64,000 nucleotides of DNA from positions 8,432,001-8,496,000 of the forward strand of contig NZ_CP046172.1 in the NCBI RefSeq assembly GCF_011801145.1, written 5' to 3'. The position numbers and the translations under genes are program-made. The first letter of the stretch is position 1; every line of letters starts with the position of its first letter. The DNA is from Nocardia arthritidis (GTDB taxonomy: Bacteria > Actinomycetota > Actinomycetes > Mycobacteriales > Mycobacteriaceae). Positions 46,801 through 54,888 of the stretch are shown piece after piece. The notes under the pieces were generated by a model, which was not told the origin of the DNA, searched no databases, and saw only the letters and a program-made list of their open reading frames with translations.

Positions 46801-47216
46801 CCGCCCGCCCCTGGCTCATCGACAAATCGGCCCTGGTGCGACTCGGCCAATCTCCAGATGCCGAAGAATGGGCGGAGCGAATCGAACGTGGACTGGTCCG
46901 CATCGCGACTGTCACATTGTTGGAGGCTGGCTACTCCGCCAGGTCCGCCACAGACCTCACCGAATTGCTCGATCTTCCGCCACTCGCGCGCATGCCAGTG
47001 GAGTACATGACACCCACGGCGGAGGATCGGGCCGTCGATGTGCTCCGAATACTTGCCGAGCGAGGACACCATCGCGCACCGTCCATACCAGATCTGCTGA
47101 TTGCGGCGACAGCGGAGCAAGCCAAACTCGTTGTTCTCCACGCCGACAAGGACTTCGAGTTGATCGCCGGAGTCACCGGCCAACCGGTGGAATGGCTCCG
47201 GTTCGATAAGCGCTGA
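46797..47216 (+). CDS. VapC-type PIN-domain toxin (module 2)
   Basis: A 139-residue PIN ribonuclease. Acidic residues: Asp9 (WLIDKSA), Glu43 (LLEAGYS), Asp99 (SIPDLLIAA) and Asp117 (HADKDF). Starts at TTG 46797, overlapping the antitoxin stop. Its stop at 47214-47216 is followed within a few bases by the broken kinase sequence, so the module appears to have been joined to, or inserted into, the kinase gene. Confidence 0.93.
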   Translation: MTARPWLIDKSALVRLGQSPDAEEWAERIERGLVRIATVTLLEAGYSARSATDLTELLDLPPLARMPVEYMTPTAEDRAVDVLRILAERGHHRAPSIPDLLIAATAEQAKLVVLHADKDFELIAGVTGQPVEWLRFDKR

Positions 47217-47220
47217 GCCC

Positions 47221-48213
47221 GCGGGCGGTTTCGATCGTGGATCGCTGGCTTACGTCGCCCCCGAGCGGCTCAACGGGCACGAGGGCGATCCGGCCTCGGA
47301 CCTGTGGTCGCTCGGTGTGCTGTTGTTCGCCGCGGTGGAGGGCTATCACCCGCTGCAGCGCAATACCGATGTCGCCACGCTCGCCGCGATACTGCGGGCC
47401 GAGGTCCCGCCACCGCGGCAGGCCGGTGCGCTCACGCCCGTCATCCAAGCGTTGCTGGTGCCGGATCCGGCGCGGCGACCGTCGGCGGAGCAGCTGGAAG
47501 TCATGCTCGCACAGGCGGTCACGGACCGTACGCCCGCGACACAGCAGTGGCACCTACCGACCGCGCCGATAACTCCTCGACGCACCGTGGCGCCCTGGAT
47601 CGCGGCGGGCTCGGCCGCCGCCATCGCCGCGACCATCGCGGCAGCGGTGATCCTGTGGCCCAAACCTTCCGGGCCGCAGGCACTCCCGGGTCCGGCGCAA
47701 CCGACTTCCACCGAAGCGGCCGCACCGACGACCAAGCCGGCCACACCGACGCCGAACACCAAGCCGCATATCGATCTGCTCACTCCCGGCGGCATCCGCG
47801 GCGCCATCGCCGCACTCGAAAAGGCAACCGGTGGAACAGAATTCACCGCAACTACGGTGTACCTGGACAATATCGACACCGGCGCACCGGTCAAAGATCA
47901 GCCGAAAGTCTACGACCGGTACACCTTCCGCGACGGCAAGACCATCCGCACCGGCCCCGGCAGCACGTTGACGAAGCCGACGGTCAACCTCGGCAAGATC
48001 GATTGGGATATCCTGCCGAAGTTGCTCGACGAGGCTCCGGGCATGCTCAACGTCCCCACCCCGACCCACCGCTACCTGATCATCGATCCCGCCTGGGGCT
48101 TCAACAACGACCAGCCGACGATCCTGCTCTACCTCGGCGACGACTACGGCTCCGGCTACCTCGCCGCCAATCCGGACGGCACCATCGTCCGCACCTATCC
48201 GCACGGGAGTTGA
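47221..48213 (+). pseudogene. 5'-truncated Ser/Thr protein kinase (Pkn-type)
   Basis: The frame opens directly after vapC with the kinase subdomain VIII-like SLAYVAPERL, then DLWSLGVLLFAAVEG (subdomain IX) and RRPSAEQLEVML (subdomain XI). A Pro/Thr-rich linker, a membrane helix near TVAPWIAAGSAAAIAATIAA and an extracellular domain of ~170 residues ending at 48213 complete it. The glycine loop, the catalytic Lys, HRD and DFG are all missing, and there is no suitable start codon. It cannot be an active kinase. The extracellular part is intact, so decay may be recent. Confidence 0.8.
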
Positions 48214-48219
48214 CCCCTG

Positions 48220-49170
48220 TCAGATCCGGTCCTCGGCGCGGCGCGGTAACTCCGTGCCGCCCAGTGATTCTCCCGCTTCGACGGGCGCCTGCGGCTCGGC
48301 ACCCCGCCGATCCATCGCGTACTGAACCACCAGCGCCGCGAACACTATTGCCGCACCGAAGATCTGGTGCGGGTGCAGGACGTCGCCGCGAACGGTGATG
48401 CCGAGGATGACGGCGAAGATCGGCATCAGGTAGAAGGCCAGTCCTGCTTGCAGCGGGCCCACCGTCGCGATCAACCAGTAGTTGAGCAGGAACGCTACGG
48501 CCGTGCTGATGCCAAGGGCGACAAGGGAACCCACCACCGCCGGGGTGGCGTCGACCGGATGGCCGAGCTGCGGCGCCGCGACCACAAGCATCAGCACACC
48601 TGCGACCAGCGCCTGGGTGGCCGCCAGCGACACCTTCGAATAACCGAGATTGCTGATCAAATGTTTGGCGTAGGCATAGGCGATGGCGTAGCAGACGGCG
48701 CCGGCGAGGCAGGCGAGCTGGCCGAGCAGCGAGGACCGCGAGCCATCCGACCACGGCGCCATCAGCACGACGATACCGGCGAAGCCGAGCACCGACGCAG
48801 TGGTTTCACCGCGACTTCCCTTGTGCCGCAACAGCAACCAAACCACCGGTAGCGAGGCCAGCGGGGTGACGCTGTTGTAGATGCCCGCCATACTCACCGA
48901 AACCTGCTCCTGCCCCCAGGCGAACAGCAGCCACGGCAGCGCTTGGCCGAGCACCCCCATCACCAGCAGCCGCAACCAAATTCCCCAGCCGCGCGGCATC
49001 CGGCTGCGCAACACCAGGCAACATCCCAGCAGGATGGCCCCGCCCAGCCACAGTCGCGCCGCGACGATCTGGGCCGGGTCGGAGCCACCGAGGGCCACAT
49101 CGACCAGTAGGAAATTCGAACCCCAAATGGCCGCGAGCGCGATCAGAACAAGGCGGCCAACGGCTTGCAT
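48220..49170 (-). CDS. EamA/DMT-family transporter, last gene of the HDO cluster
   Basis: A 316-residue drug/metabolite exporter with 10 membrane segments in two EamA repeats; the first helix reads LIALAAIWGSNFLLVDVAL. ATG 49170 lies inside the 3' end of the upstream HDO-type gene (28-nt overlap), so it is co-translated with that cluster. It is a plausible exporter for the cluster's product. The C-terminal ~30 residues are polar and charged. Confidence 0.88.
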   Translation of the reverse strand: MQAVGRLVLIALAAIWGSNFLLVDVALGGSDPAQIVAARLWLGGAILLGCCLVLRSRMPRGWGIWLRLLVMGVLGQALPWLLFAWGQEQVSVSMAGIYNSVTPLASLPVVWLLLRHKGSRGETTASVLGFAGIVVLMAPWSDGSRSSLLGQLACLAGAVCYAIAYAYAKHLISNLGYSKVSLAATQALVAGVLMLVVAAPQLGHPVDATPAVVGSLVALGISTAVAFLLNYWLIATVGPLQAGLAFYLMPIFAVILGITVRGDVLHPHQIFGAAIVFAALVVQYAMDRRGAEPQAPVEAGESLGGTELPRRAEDRI

Positions 49171-50195
49171 GTCATCGTCTTTCCCGCGGCGACCGGATAC
49201 GCGTCGGCGGTGAAAATCCGCGGACCGCCCTCGGCGTACCAGGACATGATCTGGGCGTCCAGCCGGGCCCGGTGCTCGATGATGTCGACGACCACCTTCG
49301 CGCATTCGTTGCGTTCCTCGGCGCCGACGAAGGAGAATTGCGCGAGCAGATCCAGGCTGACCGCCTCGTGCTCCTCATCCTCGTTGACACCCGAATGCGC
49401 GGCGATCGGCCGCGAGAATTCCTCCGGCAGTTCATGTTCCCGGCAACGGGTGAGGAACAGCTCGAGGAAGTCCGGTTCCGGTTCCTCCATCGGGAACAGC
49501 GTGCTGAGAATGCCGAGCGGGAATTGATAGGCGAGCACGCCCATGGTGGCCATGATCGACATGGTCGCGGGCAGCGGCTGCATGCGAAGCAGATCGTCGC
49601 GGGTGATGCCGACGGCCTGCAACGACTTCTCCAGCATCCGGTCGTGGTTGCGTTCCATTTGGTAGAAGGCCATGAATTGCTGCCACACATCTATTCCGAT
49701 GTCGTCGCGCGCCAACAGCGGTGCGAGCGCGCGCGGGCACAGGTGGGTGACGTGCCAGTATTCGATGGCATATCCGATGATCTGATTCCTGGTGATCGCC
49801 CCGGAAATCATCGCCTCGGTGAACGGGCTGCGGATATTCGCGCGTGCGGCGTCCGCGGCGCGCTTGAGATGCCCGTACGCGCCGACACCCGTCGTACCGC
49901 CGTCCGGTTCGTCCCCGCCCGCGTCGATGAGCATGCCCTGCTCGTCCAGCGCGGCCAGCACATCGTCGAATTCGGCTCGGCTGCCCGGGAACCCGGCGGC
50001 GAGGTCGTCAGTGGTGTGCGTACCGGATTCGAGCAGCGCGAAGAACTTTCGCGACTCCTCGGCCCGGCCCTCCAGGTATTCGAGTTCGATCCAGCGCTTT
50101 CCGTCCAGATAGGAAAGCCGGATTCCGTCGGCCAATTCGCCGATTTCGACCTCGCGGCGCAGGGCCGGGCGCCGCAACAGTTCATGACCGGACAT
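49143..50195 (-). CDS. Heme-oxygenase-like (HDO-type) enzyme with RRE/winged-helix-like N-terminus, copy 2
   Basis: A 350-residue protein in two parts. Residues ~5-92 form a small beta/winged-helix domain like peptide-binding (RRE-like) domains. Residues ~110-335 form an all-helical heme-oxygenase-like domain of the iron-containing redox group (PqqC/TenA relatives). Candidate metal ligands are E145 and H148 (IEYWHVTH), E181 and H184 (QMERNHDR), H267 and H276 (HSGVNEDEEHEA). The same HxxVN...H block occurs in the upstream paralog. The ATG at 50195 overlaps that gene by 14 nt. The reaction is unknown; oxidative tailoring of a peptide is inferred. Confidence 0.75.
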   Translation of the reverse strand: MSGHELLRRPALRREVEIGELADGIRLSYLDGKRWIELEYLEGRAEESRKFFALLESGTHTTDDLAAGFPGSRAEFDDVLAALDEQGMLIDAGGDEPDGGTTGVGAYGHLKRAADAARANIRSPFTEAMISGAITRNQIIGYAIEYWHVTHLCPRALAPLLARDDIGIDVWQQFMAFYQMERNHDRMLEKSLQAVGITRDDLLRMQPLPATMSIMATMGVLAYQFPLGILSTLFPMEEPEPDFLELFLTRCREHELPEEFSRPIAAHSGVNEDEEHEAVSLDLLAQFSFVGAEERNECAKVVVDIIEHRARLDAQIMSWYAEGGPRIFTADAYPVAAGKTMTCKPLAALF

Positions 50196-51213
50196 CTGTC
50201 ACTCCCGAGGTTGTGCCGGTGCGGACCAGCGGCCGCGCCGAATCGCTGTAGTAGTCCAGGATTCCGTTGAAGAATTCCGCGTACGCCTCTACGAACAGAT
50301 GCGCCTTGCCCACCAGCCGGTCCTGCGTACCGACCGGCAGCGGCGGCAGCGCCGCGAAGAATTCCCGGCTGACGCTGCCGTGATCGTGGCTCGCGTTCAC
50401 CTTGGCATGCCTGCGCATCGGCTCGACGAAATGCGGTGCGATACCGGCGATTCCGCAGGCGCGCAGGAACGAGTCGTAGTTGGCGCCCTCGCCCTCGGCC
50501 TTTTCCAGCCTGCCCTCCAGAATGCCGATGGTGGCGATGAAGAACAGCGGGTCGGTGCGCGCCCACCACGACAGCAGTTTGATCAGGCCCGACGTTGTCG
50601 GCAGCGGCCGGGCCGCGACCAGGGCCTGTCTGGTGATGCCGAGGTTCTCGAAGGCCTGGACGACGATATCGTCGTGCCGGTGTTCCTCGTGGTAGAAGTC
50701 GTTGGCCATGGAGCGAATGGCATCGCTGGTCGGGTAGGCCAGTATCGCCGAGTCGAATTCGCATTCCCGGGACAGGAAGAACCAATTCTCCAGGCCGAAT
50801 CCGTAATACACGTGTGGATCGACCTGTTCGGGCTTGTCGAGTATCGCCTCCCAGAATGGGCCCGCGAAAACCAACTCCTCCAGCAGCCGATTCACCACGT
50901 GTTCGACGGCGCCGAGCACCACGAGCGCGGATTCGGTGGCGGGCGTCGAGCGATCGTCGAGCAATCCAGAGATCTGCGCAGGCAGCAGCACCGTGGCCAG
51001 TTTGTCCTCGGGCAGGCCACTGCGCGCCGAGATCTCGGCGATGGAGGCGGATCCGTCGGCCGCGCGCAATACCGTGCCGAGTTGTTCGGCGGTCACGCCC
51101 TCATCCGGTTCGACCTCGAATGTCACCTCCCCGCAACGTAATTCGAAGGTACCGGGAACCGCCTCCGACACCTCCGCCAGGAGGTGGGGCTTGATGGGGA
51201 TGGTTCGGGTCAC
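50182..51213 (-). CDS. Heme-oxygenase-like (HDO-type) enzyme with RRE/winged-helix-like N-terminus, copy 1
   Basis: A 343-residue paralog of the next gene. Residues ~5-88 (VPGTFELRCGEVTFEVEP, then a winged helix) look like a leader-peptide-recognition domain. Residues ~95-320 are an all-helical heme-oxygenase-like domain. Candidate iron ligands: E142 (LENWFF), H175, E176 and H178 (YHEEHRHDD), E233, H269 and H278 (HAKVNASHDHG). GTG start at 51213 overlaps the stop of a 7-codon frame (GTGA). It lies 75 nt downstream of the 17-codon peptide gene. The family resemblance is firm at fold level; the function is inference. Confidence 0.75.
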   Translation of the reverse strand: MTRTIPIKPHLLAEVSEAVPGTFELRCGEVTFEVEPDEGVTAEQLGTVLRAADGSASIAEISARSGLPEDKLATVLLPAQISGLLDDRSTPATESALVVLGAVEHVVNRLLEELVFAGPFWEAILDKPEQVDPHVYYGFGLENWFFLSRECEFDSAILAYPTSDAIRSMANDFYHEEHRHDDIVVQAFENLGITRQALVAARPLPTTSGLIKLLSWWARTDPLFFIATIGILEGRLEKAEGEGANYDSFLRACGIAGIAPHFVEPMRRHAKVNASHDHGSVSREFFAALPPLPVGTQDRLVGKAHLFVEAYAEFFNGILDYYSDSARPLVRTGTTSGVTDVRS

Positions 51214-51233
51214 CGCGCCGTCCAACCTTTCAT
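51210..51233 (-). other. Seven-codon reading frame coupled to HDO copy 1
   Basis: ATG at 51233 followed by codons for MKGWTAR and a TGA that shares bases with the GTG start of the HDO gene. No clear ribosome binding site precedes it. It could be a coupling minicistron or chance. Confidence 0.25.
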
Positions 51234-51248
51234 GAGAATTCAGGGAGG

Positions 51249-51276
51249 GTGGGGCGCCCCCGCCGGGCCGCCCCAC
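51249..51276 (-). terminator. GC-rich hairpin between peptide ORF and enzymes (possible attenuator)
   Basis: GTGGGGCG and CGCCCCAC form an 8-bp GC stem with a 12-nt loop, 13 nt after the stop of the 17-codon frame. It has no T-run, so partial read-through into the enzyme genes is expected. Such a layout is common behind RiPP precursor genes. Confidence 0.45.
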
Positions 51277-51288
51277 GTCGCTGCCGGA

Positions 51289-51342
51289 TCACAGATGAAC
51301 CGCGGTCAGCGCGACAACTTTCGAAGTACGACGGATTTTCAT
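51289..51342 (-). CDS. Candidate 17-residue precursor peptide
   Basis: ATG 51342 to TGA 51289 encodes MKIRRTSKVVALTAVHL. GGGAGGT lies immediately upstream at good spacing, one of the best ribosome binding sites in the window. The peptide has a basic N-terminus and a hydrophobic C-terminus ending Val-His-Leu. It precedes two enzymes with RRE-like domains and an exporter, all on the same strand, which is why it is read as a possible RiPP precursor. An alternative is a leader peptide for translational attenuation. Confidence 0.5.
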   Translation of the reverse strand: MKIRRTSKVVALTAVHL

Positions 51343-51995
51343 GACACCTCCCCTCGGGGAACACGCACAGCGCCAACCACTCGATGCTGACGCCGAGCGG
51401 CCAACGAATAGTCCGATGACCGGACCTTCCGAGCATAAACGAAGCATCATCGACTGGTCATCGAATTTGGTTGAGGCAGTTGGATTTTGGCGAAACCCCG
51501 AGACAAACGTTTTGGGGGCAGGACATTTCGCGCAATTACCCGGCGAGGAAGCCGACGATACGGTATGCAGTATCCAATTACGTTGACTCGCTGCACATTT
51601 CGTCAAGATTCCGAGCCATTGGACCGAGCCGAACCGCGCAATCTGCGAAGAAATCGACCAAACAGTATGGCAATGCCGAGGTCGAGCCGCGCCGCGGGGG
51701 CCGATCACGAGGCCGACTTGTTGATACGCACGTACCAGCTACATGGTGCTGTCGTATCACCACCGGCCGACGCCGGAACAAATCCGGGACTCGGGCACGA
51801 TTCGCCGCATGCGGTCTCGGAACTGGTCATACTCCACTTGCCTCGGTTCACCGGAAATGACCATCCAGTACCGGTGCAAAACAGCCCATCCACCCGGAAT
51901 CCGGGGCATAGGATTGAACTCGGTTGGGTTTTGCCCGGAAAGTTGTTGGGTACCAACTGTTTGGGATGTATCGCCCCGGGCCAATGGAGGCTGCG
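51343..51995. other. 653-nt gene-free, lower-GC intergenic region
   Basis: No convincing gene. It must hold the leftward promoter of the peptide/HDO cluster and the rightward promoter of the lysin gene. A direct repeat TCATCGA at 51447-51453 and 51458-51464 (11-nt step), and a TATGCT -10-like hexamer on the minus strand near 51432-51437, are the only signals noted. Two open frames across it (51289-51708 minus and 51487-51999 plus) have atypical composition and no ribosome binding site. Confidence 0.6.
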
Positions 51996-52913
51996 ATGAC
52001 CGACACCCTGTTCGCCGATGTCAGCTACTACCAACCTCCGGTCGACGACTCCTACCCGTACGAGGTCTTCAGCTTCCGCTCCAACGACGGCACCTTCCAG
52101 GACCCCAACTTCGCCGCCAATTACCACTGGTCCACCAGCGCAGTCGATTCCGGGCGGCTGGCCTTCTTCATCGTCTATCTCTACCTGCGCCCGAACTGGC
52201 TCGACACCGTCAACACGCACCGGAGCATGGTGAGCGCGCTCGGCGGCCCGCATCCGAAGATGGTCGCGATGCTCGATGTGGAATCCGGCGGCAATCCGCC
52301 CGGCGACGGCTCCGACTGGATCAACCGCTCGTACTGGAATCTCGCCGACTGGCTCGGCAACCCGGAGCGGGTGATCGGATACGCCAACCCGACCGATTTC
52401 TACAACATGTGGCCCGTCCGCCCCGACGGACTGCGGGTCGTCGCCGCCGGGTACGGCTACAACCCGGACCTGCCCGGAAAGATCGCGCACCAGTACACCG
52501 ATGGCAACGGCTACGGTGGCGGCCTGCCCGAGGGCTGTCCGCCGTTCGGCAACTGCGATATGAATTCCGCCGACGGCCTGGACGCTCACCAATTCGCCGC
52601 GGCATGCGGCGTAGGGTCGCCAGCACCCGAACCCACCTTGACCCAGGCCGATATCGATGCCATCGCCGAGGCCGTCGCGGGAAAGATGTTGACGCCCAAG
52701 TGGTTCGCCGAATTCATGGTCAGCTACATCGGGCCGATGGGCTCCGATGCCAAGGATATCCGCGAACAGCTCCTCGGCGGCCGCAACACGGGCGAGAACG
52801 ACGGCTATCCGCAGGGCGGATTCCGCACACTGTACGACCTCGTCGCCGCGATCGCGGCGCATACCGGCGTGCCCGAAACCACCGACATCAAAGCCGGGCC
52901 GGAATCGGTCTGA
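51996..52913 (+). CDS. Phage-type lysin, GH25/DUF1906-like glycosidase
   Basis: A 305-residue protein. Residues ~1-215 are a GH25-like lysozyme barrel: FADVSYYQPP at the first strand (Asp8), MVAMLDVESGG as the acidic strand, and VIGYANPTDF and AHQYTDG later. A linker leads to a ~70-residue C-terminal helical segment. There is no signal peptide, as in phage endolysins. GGAGG precedes ATG 51996. No holin, integrase or other phage gene is nearby, so it is an orphan domesticated or remnant lysin. Confidence 0.75.
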   Translation: MTDTLFADVSYYQPPVDDSYPYEVFSFRSNDGTFQDPNFAANYHWSTSAVDSGRLAFFIVYLYLRPNWLDTVNTHRSMVSALGGPHPKMVAMLDVESGGNPPGDGSDWINRSYWNLADWLGNPERVIGYANPTDFYNMWPVRPDGLRVVAAGYGYNPDLPGKIAHQYTDGNGYGGGLPEGCPPFGNCDMNSADGLDAHQFAAACGVGSPAPEPTLTQADIDAIAEAVAGKMLTPKWFAEFMVSYIGPMGSDAKDIREQLLGGRNTGENDGYPQGGFRTLYDLVAAIAAHTGVPETTDIKAGPESV

Positions 52914-52914
52914 A

Positions 52915-53547
52915 TCAGGACAGGTAGGCGAGCACCGCGAGCACACGGCGATGCCCGCTCTCCTCCGGCGGCAGATCGAGTTTCGCGAAGATATTGCCGA
53001 TGTGCTTGTGCACCGCCCGCTCGGTGACGGTGAGCAGGCGGGCGAGTTCGGCATTCGAGTAGCCCTGCGCCATCAACGCGAGCACTTCGCGTTCGCGGGC
53101 GGTGAGCGCGGCCAGCGGATCGTGCCGATTCAGCACCTGCGCAACGACTTCCGGATCCATGGTGGTGCCGCCCGCCGCGACGTGCTCCAGCGCACGGATG
53201 AACTCGTCCACCCGCGCGACCCGGTCCTTCAACAAATAGCCGACGCCGCCGGAACCGTCGGACAGCAGTTCGAGCGCGTAGGTGCGCTCGACATACTGGG
53301 AGAACACCAGCACGGGTTGCCCGGGCAGGCGTTCGCGAACCGCGAGCGCCGCCTTGATCCCCTCATCCCGGAAGGTGGGCGGCAGCCGCACGTCGACGAT
53401 GGTCGCGTCCGGCCGATGCGCCAGCACGGCCGCGAGAAAACCCTCGGCATCGTCCGCTCGGGCGACCACCTCGTGGCCCGCGGACCGCAGCAGCAGGCGC
53501 AGTCCCTCGGCGAGCACCGCGCTGTCCTCGGCGATCACGATCCGCAC
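52915..53547 (-). CDS. LuxR-type (NarL) response regulator
   Basis: A 210-residue regulator. The receiver domain has Asp8 in the acidic pocket and phospho-acceptor Asp52 (ATIVDVRLP). The C-terminal LuxR HTH shows LTAREREVLALMAQGYSNAELA. GTG 53547 or 53553 starts inside the 3' end of the sensor kinase gene, so the two are coupled. Its stop is 1 nt from the lysin stop on the other strand. Likely target: its own operon or the divergent CPBP gene (inference). Confidence 0.94.
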   Translation of the reverse strand: MRIVIAEDSAVLAEGLRLLLRSAGHEVVARADDAEGFLAAVLAHRPDATIVDVRLPPTFRDEGIKAALAVRERLPGQPVLVFSQYVERTYALELLSDGSGGVGYLLKDRVARVDEFIRALEHVAAGGTTMDPEVVAQVLNRHDPLAALTAREREVLALMAQGYSNAELARLLTVTERAVHKHIGNIFAKLDLPPEESGHRRVLAVLAYLS

Positions 53548-54776
53548 GGGCACTCCATTCGCAATGTGGTCGGTCCGCCCGGCGGGCTGTCGACCGAGAG
53601 CGTTCCATCCAGCGCCTCGACGCGCCCGCGCATTCCGGCGACGCCCGTTCCCGCCGATTCGTCGATGCCGCCGTGCCCGTCGTCGGTGATCACGATCGTC
53701 AGCAGATCCGTTGTCGCGCATACTGTTACGGTCGCGCGGGTGGCCATGGCGTGCTTGGCGACATTGGTCAGCGATTCCGCGACGACGTGGTAGGCGGCGG
53801 ATTCGACATTGGCGGGTATCGGCCCGGGCAGGTCGATCTCCAGCCGTGTCGGCACGGCGCACTGCGCGGCCAAGGCGCTCAGCGCGCCGTCGAGCCCGCG
53901 GTCGGCCAGGATCGGCGGGTAGATGCTGCGCAGCACCGCGCGCAGCTCGGTCATCGCCTGCTCCGCACCGGCCCGCGCCTGGGCGATGAGCGCGGCGGCC
54001 TCCTCGGGTTCGCGGCGGACGGCCTGTTCGGCCAGGCCCAAACGCATTGCCAGACCGACCAATTGAGCCTGTACACCATCGTGCAGGTCGCGCTCGATCC
54101 GGCGCAGGTCGGCGCCGTGTGCGTCCACCGCGCCGGAACGCTTGCGCCGCACGGTCGCCAACTCCTGGGCGAGCAGGCGGGTACGGCTCGGTTCCAGCAA
54201 TCGGCGCGACAGGGCGATGCCGACGCCCGACAACACCGGCACCCCGAATGCGGCGAGCACGACTTCGACGCCGAGCTGGACAACGCCGACGGTCAGCGCG
54301 GCGAACCAGCTGTCGATCGCGAAACCACCCGGCACCCTGATCGGATCCGCCGCGGGCAGCAGCCACCACAGCGCGATATCGGCGGCCGCGGCGATCGGCA
54401 GCGCGGTCAGGGCCAATCCGAGCAGCCCGATGACGGTGCCGCCCAACGGCATCACCAGCAGCCAGCGCAGATCGCGCCAGGTCTGCCGATCGGCCAGCAA
54501 TTCGGGTAACCACCGGCCAGCCACGCGCCGGTCCGGCGGCCGCGTGCCGGACCAGCGCGCGATCCGGGCGCGTTCGAGGTCGGCGACGCGTCCGATGACG
54601 CGAAGCGCGACGGGCAGGATCAGGAATCCGATCCCGATCAGCAAGGTCGGTGTGGCGAACAGGACCACGACGAGGGCGGGTATCGCGAACAGACCGACCG
54701 CCGTGGTGCGGGCGCACTGGGCAACCGATCGGCGGAATACCGCCCACCGCCCGTTGATCTCCCGTCGCGAAAACAT
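53535..54776 (-). CDS. HisKA_3 sensor histidine kinase
   Basis: A 413-residue NarL-partner kinase. N-terminal membrane segments at about 25-62, 105-140 and 160-188 without a large outside loop suggest sensing within the membrane. The phospho-acceptor is His232 (RRIERDLHDG), followed by a HATPase domain with the N-box AESLTNVAKHA and G-boxes DDGHGG and GTGVAGMRGR. ATG at 54776. It forms a two-component pair with the following response regulator. Confidence 0.94.
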   Translation of the reverse strand: MFSRREINGRWAVFRRSVAQCARTTAVGLFAIPALVVVLFATPTLLIGIGFLILPVALRVIGRVADLERARIARWSGTRPPDRRVAGRWLPELLADRQTWRDLRWLLVMPLGGTVIGLLGLALTALPIAAAADIALWWLLPAADPIRVPGGFAIDSWFAALTVGVVQLGVEVVLAAFGVPVLSGVGIALSRRLLEPSRTRLLAQELATVRRKRSGAVDAHGADLRRIERDLHDGVQAQLVGLAMRLGLAEQAVRREPEEAAALIAQARAGAEQAMTELRAVLRSIYPPILADRGLDGALSALAAQCAVPTRLEIDLPGPIPANVESAAYHVVAESLTNVAKHAMATRATVTVCATTDLLTIVITDDGHGGIDESAGTGVAGMRGRVEALDGTLSVDSPPGGPTTLRMECPCGS

Positions 54777-54888
54777 CCACTCGATTGTTCCCGCAGACGC
54801 GTTCCGGCGCGGTGGAGCGTGCTACACCATCGCTCCGGCAGCCCGCGTCACCGCGCGACCGAGTTGCGCGCACCTACCTTCTCTCGGC

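Noticed and set aside
47237-48398. Frames in other phases over the kinase remnant suggesting new genes
   Set aside because: The kinase C-lobe, membrane helix and sensor domain all lie in one frame (47221-48213); the others are shadows.
51289-51708. A 139-codon frame whose end contains the 17-residue peptide
   Set aside because: The upstream part has odd composition and no ribosome binding site, while the strong site lies directly before the internal ATG at 51342.
51487-51999. A 170-codon plus-strand frame before the lysin gene
   Set aside because: No ribosome binding site, irregular composition and no recognisable motif; treated as spacer.
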